Origin: an uncultured Porphyromonadaceae bacterium
Lineage (GTDB): Bacteria > Bacteroidota > Bacteroidia > Bacteroidales > Muribaculaceae
Direction: 5' to 3'
Length of the DNA stretch: 64,000 nucleotides
Assembly: GCA_947177185.1 (NCBI GenBank)
Contig: CAMWTJ010000008.1
Span: 1 to 64,000, forward strand
Shown: in pieces, positions 61,136 through 64,000 of the stretch
How the letters are laid out: each line of letters opens with the position of its first letter
How positions within the stretch are numbered: the first letter of the stretch is position 1
Made by a program: the position numbers and the translations under genes
The notes under the pieces: generated by a model
The model's database searches: none
What the model saw: only the letters and a program-made list of their open reading frames with translations
Told to the model about the DNA's origin: nothing

Positions 61136-61618
61136 ATGGAGCAGCAAGTAACTAACTTCAGACGGTTCTATGCCGCGATAAAGACTCTTGACTTTGTCGC
61201 AGATCGCGATGATGTCAAAAAGAACCTCGTACACCAGTACACCAATGGGCGAACCGACAGCCTCCGCGAGATGACCCGGGCCGAGTATGACCGATGCTGC
61301 GAAGACCTTGAGCGCAAGGCCGGGCGACAAGACGAGCTTCGCAAAGAGCGTAGCAAAACCCTCAAGCTAATGCAGCAGATGGGTGTCGACACTACCGACT
61401 GGGGGCGCGTCAATCTGCTGTGCCGTGATGCCCGGATAACCGGCAAGGATTTCTACCATATCACCGCCGAGGAACACCGGGAACTGCGACGGAAGCTCAA
61501 GAGTATCGAGCGCAAAGGCGGCATACGCCGGCAGCCGGTGGAAATGCCGGAGCCGCCAAAGACTCAGCAATCCCGGCAGCAAGTAATAATAATTCCAATG
61601 AGCATGGGGCAAGCATAA
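61136..61618 (+). CDS. Phage early protein of unknown function (160 aa)
   Basis: A 160-residue, charged, mostly helical protein (EMTRAEYDRCCEDLERKAGRQDELRKERSK; ITAEEHRELRRKLKSIERKGG). It occupies the slot where Mu carries gp16/gemA-type genes and has a similar helical, basic character, but the match is not strong enough to name. Starts 6 bases after the previous gene. Confidence 0.55.
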   Translation: MEQQVTNFRRFYAAIKTLDFVADRDDVKKNLVHQYTNGRTDSLREMTRAEYDRCCEDLERKAGRQDELRKERSKTLKLMQQMGVDTTDWGRVNLLCRDARITGKDFYHITAEEHRELRRKLKSIERKGGIRRQPVEMPEPPKTQQSRQQVIIIPMSMGQA

Positions 61619-61625
61619 TAAAAAC

Positions 61626-61799
61626 ATGAAAAAACGCCATTGGAAAATCAAACTCAAGGAACGCACTACCGGGCAGATCCTCACCCCCGAATACATCGGC
61701 TACAAAGACCGCGAAAAGGTGATAGAGTTCTTCGGACTCGAGAACCAGGATGTCGAATGGTACGAGATAGAGGAAGTGCCCTGCAAAGAAAACGATTAA
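61626..61799 (+). CDS. Small phage protein (57 aa)
   Basis: A 57-residue protein: MKKRHWKIKLKERTTG, then ILTPEYIGYKDREKVIEFFG and an acidic tail. It was too short to be listed as a long frame but is tightly packed (7 bases after the previous stop, 23 before DUF3164). The alternating charged and hydrophobic pattern suggests a small alpha/beta fold. Function unknown. Confidence 0.5.
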   Translation: MKKRHWKIKLKERTTGQILTPEYIGYKDREKVIEFFGLENQDVEWYEIEEVPCKEND

Positions 61800-61822
61800 C
61801 CAACCATCTAAAAATAAGTGAT

Positions 61823-62479
61823 ATGACAGAACAAGTTGAAATGACAGCCGAAGAGCGTCAGGAATTCGAGGCTTACAGAGCCGAAAAAGAAAAAAAGCGT
61901 CGTGAGCAGGAACGCAAAGAGCAGCGCAAGCAGTACGCCGACATGGTGGATGACGAAATATCCACCACGATCCCTCAGCTCCGCGAACTGAGCGACCAGA
62001 TCAAACTGGTCAAGGAAACTATCTTTGGCAACTTCGAGACAATCCTCAAGATGAAGTCCGAGATTACCGGCGTTGCCCGTGACAATCAGAACAGCCACAC
62101 GTTCACCAATTCCGACAGCACCCTGCGCGTCATCCTTGGGGTGAACACCATCGACGGTTACCGCGACACTGTCGAGGATGGCATAGCAATGGTAAAGGGC
62201 TACATCGAGAGCCTGGCCAAAGACGATGCCACCAAGGCTCTCGTTAATGCCGTGCTCCGCCTTTTGAGCCGTGACGGGCAGGGCAACATAAAGGCCAGCC
62301 GAGTGCTTCAGCTTCGCAAAATGGCAGAGGATAGTGGCAACGAGCAGTTCCTCGAGGGTGTGAAAATCATCGAGGAGGCTTACCAGCCCACCATCTCCAA
62401 AAAGTTCATCCGTGCCCAGTACAAGAATGACAAGGGCGCATGGTGTTATATACCCCTCGGCATGACAGATGTCGACTAA
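61823..62479 (+). CDS. DUF3164 family protein
   Basis: A 218-residue protein matching DUF3164: a highly charged, coiled-coil-prone N-terminus (EERQEFEAYRAEKEKKRREQERKEQRKQYADM) and a conserved C-terminal domain with GVNTIDGYRDTVEDGIAMVKGYIESL. DUF3164 proteins are characteristic of Mu-like phages and are often called sulfate-transporter-like by mistake. Function unknown. The ATG at 61823 was chosen; the longer frame lies over the previous gene. Confidence 0.82.
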   Translation: MTEQVEMTAEERQEFEAYRAEKEKKRREQERKEQRKQYADMVDDEISTTIPQLRELSDQIKLVKETIFGNFETILKMKSEITGVARDNQNSHTFTNSDSTLRVILGVNTIDGYRDTVEDGIAMVKGYIESLAKDDATKALVNAVLRLLSRDGQGNIKASRVLQLRKMAEDSGNEQFLEGVKIIEEAYQPTISKKFIRAQYKNDKGAWCYIPLGMTDVD

Positions 62480-62491
62480 AACGTAGCGAAA

Positions 62492-62689
62492 ATGGAAAAA
62501 GAGATCAAAAGACCGCCCCGGATTGCAGTGTGTCGGGAATGCAACGGCACCGGGATACAGAGGACTGAATCACCACAACGGCATCCCGAACTATGCCCCC
62601 AGTGTGAAGGCAGCGGTAGGGTTACAGTAAGCAGCGTGACCACACTTGACATCAGACCTTATAAACAGAAAACGATAAAAATCATATAG
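62492..62689 (+). CDS. Mini zinc-finger protein, DnaJ-like CxxCxGxG (65 aa)
   Basis: A 65-residue protein with CRECNGTGI and CPQCEGSGR, the DnaJ-type zinc motif pair, and a basic tail (PYKQKTIKII). Parallel in design to the protein at 60911 but with a different spacing, so they are probably related only by motif. Function unknown. Confidence 0.6.
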   Translation: MEKEIKRPPRIAVCRECNGTGIQRTESPQRHPELCPQCEGSGRVTVSSVTTLDIRPYKQKTIKII

Positions 62690-62695
62690 CAATCG

Positions 62696-62962
62696 ATGGC
62701 AAACAAGCGCGGCATGTCCTACAGAAAGCGCGTAGAAGATATAAACCGGATATATGACCAACACGCCAAAAGCGGGTTGACTAACCGGGAGATATGGCGG
62801 AGGTACATATATCCGGTTTATTGGATCAGCGAGCGCACTTTCTACAACATCATGAACGCCACGGCAGGGCTTGAAAACCCGGTCGTGGCGTCCGACGTGC
62901 CAGGCCTTTTTGATTTTATCGACGAAAATCCCGAAACAGACAACCCTAATGAGCGAACTTGA
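62696..62962 (+). CDS. Possible HTH regulator of phage (88 aa)
   Basis: An 88-residue protein with helices RVEDINRIYDQHAKSG, TNREIWRRYIYPVYW and SERTFYNIMNATAG, a helix-turn-helix-like arrangement. It sits at the border between early genes and morphogenesis genes, where Mu has the Mor/C middle and late activators, so an activator role is an attractive but unproven idea. Overlaps the next gene by 14 bases. Confidence 0.55.
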   Translation: MANKRGMSYRKRVEDINRIYDQHAKSGLTNREIWRRYIYPVYWISERTFYNIMNATAGLENPVVASDVPGLFDFIDENPETDNPNERT

Positions 62963-63512
62963 CCAACAGACTCGTGCTGTCTTCAGAAGCATATTGCGCG
63001 ACATACAGGTCGAGCTTGGAGATGAGTTCGACCAAAACTTCGAGCGGCAGGCATTCTTCAGTCAGGCATGGGCGCGGCGCAAGAGTCCGACGCGCCCTGG
63101 TGGTCTGATACTGGTTGATTCCGGTGGCTTGAGACAGAGTGTCCGCAGTGAAATCCGCGAAAGCAGTATCGTATTTCTGTCAGACCATCCGGGAGCTGCC
63201 ATTCACAACGAAGGTGGCGAAATCAAAGTGACGGCCAGAATGAAGCGTTACTTCTGGCACAAATATTATTCCGCTACCGGCTCCTTCGGCCGCCGAAAAG
63301 ACGGCTCCCTCCGGCAAAACAAAAAGAATAGCCAACTATCCTCCGAAGCCGATTTCTGGAAAGCGATGGCACTCATGAAGGTCGGAAGTACCATCAAGAT
63401 ACCGCAGCGCAAATTCCTCGGCACGTCGCCGGAAGTAGAAACAGCAGTCAGGCAGATCATCGAGGAGAATCTTAACGAGTACATCAACAATATAGACTTC
63501 AATATAAGATGA
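62949..63512 (+). CDS. Phage virion morphogenesis protein (Mu gpG-like)
   Basis: A 187-residue protein of the Mu gpG/phage virion morphogenesis family. Features: LVDSGGLRQSVRSEI (the conserved LxxSGxLxxS segment), HNEGGEIKVTARMKRYFW, and a C-terminal region with PQRKFLGTSPEV (the conserved PxRxFLG). In Mu, gpG is needed for tail attachment or head completion. The ATG at 62949 gives the family start; the next gene overlaps by ATGA. Confidence 0.85.
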   Translation: MSELDQQTRAVFRSILRDIQVELGDEFDQNFERQAFFSQAWARRKSPTRPGGLILVDSGGLRQSVRSEIRESSIVFLSDHPGAAIHNEGGEIKVTARMKRYFWHKYYSATGSFGRRKDGSLRQNKKNSQLSSEADFWKAMALMKVGSTIKIPQRKFLGTSPEVETAVRQIIEENLNEYINNIDFNIR

Positions 63513-63985
63513 GAGAAGAATTATACCGCAAACTTAAAACCCGGCTTGAGGCAATGTGTATCAATGCCGCCGGAGAGTATTATGAACGCCCGGACGAAGC
63601 AGACATGAATGACGAACTGTATCCCCGTGCGATCAAACACATCGACCTATGGAACCATAATGTAGAGTTCCTCGAGCAGGAGGCTCCGTGGCCACGCCCG
63701 GCAGTGTTCATCGAATTTGTGCCCTTTAAGTGGCATGCCGTCGTGCCCGGAGTCGAATACCGGGCGCAGCCACTGATCAACCTCCATGTGGTGACCGACT
63801 GGGCGGAACAGAAAAACATCGGCGAGTTCCGGCTGCTTGACAAGATCCATGAGCAGCTTGCCGGACTGGAAGGCGAGAACTTCATGGAGTTCGACATCGA
63901 CAGCTCCGCCACCAACCATAATCACGAGGATATTGTCGAGAACATAGAAACCTATACTTGCGTCGGGTTCCGTCATCTGAAATAA
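63509..63985 (+). CDS. Probable phage tail-completion or minor tail protein (158 aa)
   Basis: A 158-residue protein with a pattern seen in phage tail-terminator/minor tail (gp37-like) proteins: an N-terminal helix, PRPAVFIEFVPFKW, PLINLHVVTDWAE, FRLLDKIHEQLAGLE, then a C-terminal VENIETYTCVGF strand. It directly follows the gpG-like gene, with an ATGA overlap, as in other Mu-like phage tail modules. Family assignment rests on pattern and context. Confidence 0.65.
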   Translation: MREELYRKLKTRLEAMCINAAGEYYERPDEADMNDELYPRAIKHIDLWNHNVEFLEQEAPWPRPAVFIEFVPFKWHAVVPGVEYRAQPLINLHVVTDWAEQKNIGEFRLLDKIHEQLAGLEGENFMEFDIDSSATNHNHEDIVENIETYTCVGFRHLK

Positions 63986-64000
63986 GGCCACATAAACGCG

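Larger units (their letters stand above)
53557..64000 (+). mobile_element. Mu-like transposable prophage, left part (right end outside window)
   Basis: From about 53557 (TG of TGTATGGGCC; 53561 is an alternative) the sequence leaves the receptor gene and contains a MuA-like transposase, a MuB-like ATPase, a leftward repressor with divergent early promoter, DUF3164, and a gpG-like morphogenesis gene. Two 17-bp repeats near the end resemble Mu L1/L2 sites. All genes after the repressor point right, as in Mu. The right end and most late genes are not in the window. Confidence 0.85.

Overview
The window looks like a chromosome segment of a Bacteroidales bacterium, most likely of the Muribaculaceae type (this placement is inference). 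The evidence is the repeated Bacteroidetes promoter pattern (TTTG, about 20 bases, TAnnTTTG), the lack of Shine-Dalgarno sites, and families typical of the phylum: TonB-dependent receptors, Wzi, a PCMD-domain lipoprotein, PnuT-type thiamin uptake, DUF3737 and DUF3037. No rRNA genes, canonical tRNA genes or CRISPR arrays were seen.

Bases 1-53.56 kb are host chromosome. In order: a LysM protein cut by the window edge; a Wzx-like flippase with a possible fucosyltransferase-fold protein; a parE-coaD-ctp operon; an eight-gene minus-strand surface-glycan operon (two FdtA-like cupins, Wzi, two lipoproteins, a LegB-like dehydratase, an ATP-grasp enzyme and NeuB); an M3 peptidase; carbonic anhydrase; a TPR protein; a Dxs-like synthase; two paralogous outer-membrane proteins followed by a PCMD lipoprotein and a porin; an AraC regulator; TrpB2; a TPP-riboswitch operon for thiamin uptake; class I fumarase; a DUF3737-PatB-MATE-HipA-like-DUF3037 run; an aminotransferase-HAD pair and a WecG-type glycosyltransferase; thymidine kinase; a five-gene operon (MlaE, MlaF, DNA polymerase III delta prime, AddB-like, HemW); and a Crp/Fnr regulator beside an outer-membrane receptor gene.

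From about 53.56 kb to the window end lies the left part of a Mu-like transposable prophage. It interrupts the outer-membrane receptor gene after about 600 codons. Two 17-bp direct repeats 92 bp apart resemble the L1/L2 transposase-binding sites of Mu. Then come an 81-aa protein of unknown function, repeat-rich non-coding DNA, a leftward HTH/coiled-coil repressor, a divergent early promoter with operator-like repeats, small early genes, a structured RNA stretch with a tRNA-like fold, a MuA-like transposase, a MuB-like ATPase, a second P-loop ATPase, two mini zinc-finger proteins, DUF3164, a gpG-like morphogenesis protein and a probable tail-completion protein. The right end is outside the window.

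The most unusual items are the prophage left end inside the receptor gene, the shortened tRNA-like element in the early region, the repeat families at the left end, the D-E-E active-site pattern of the transposase, and a perfect 16-bp palindrome between the Crp/Fnr gene and its receptor neighbour.
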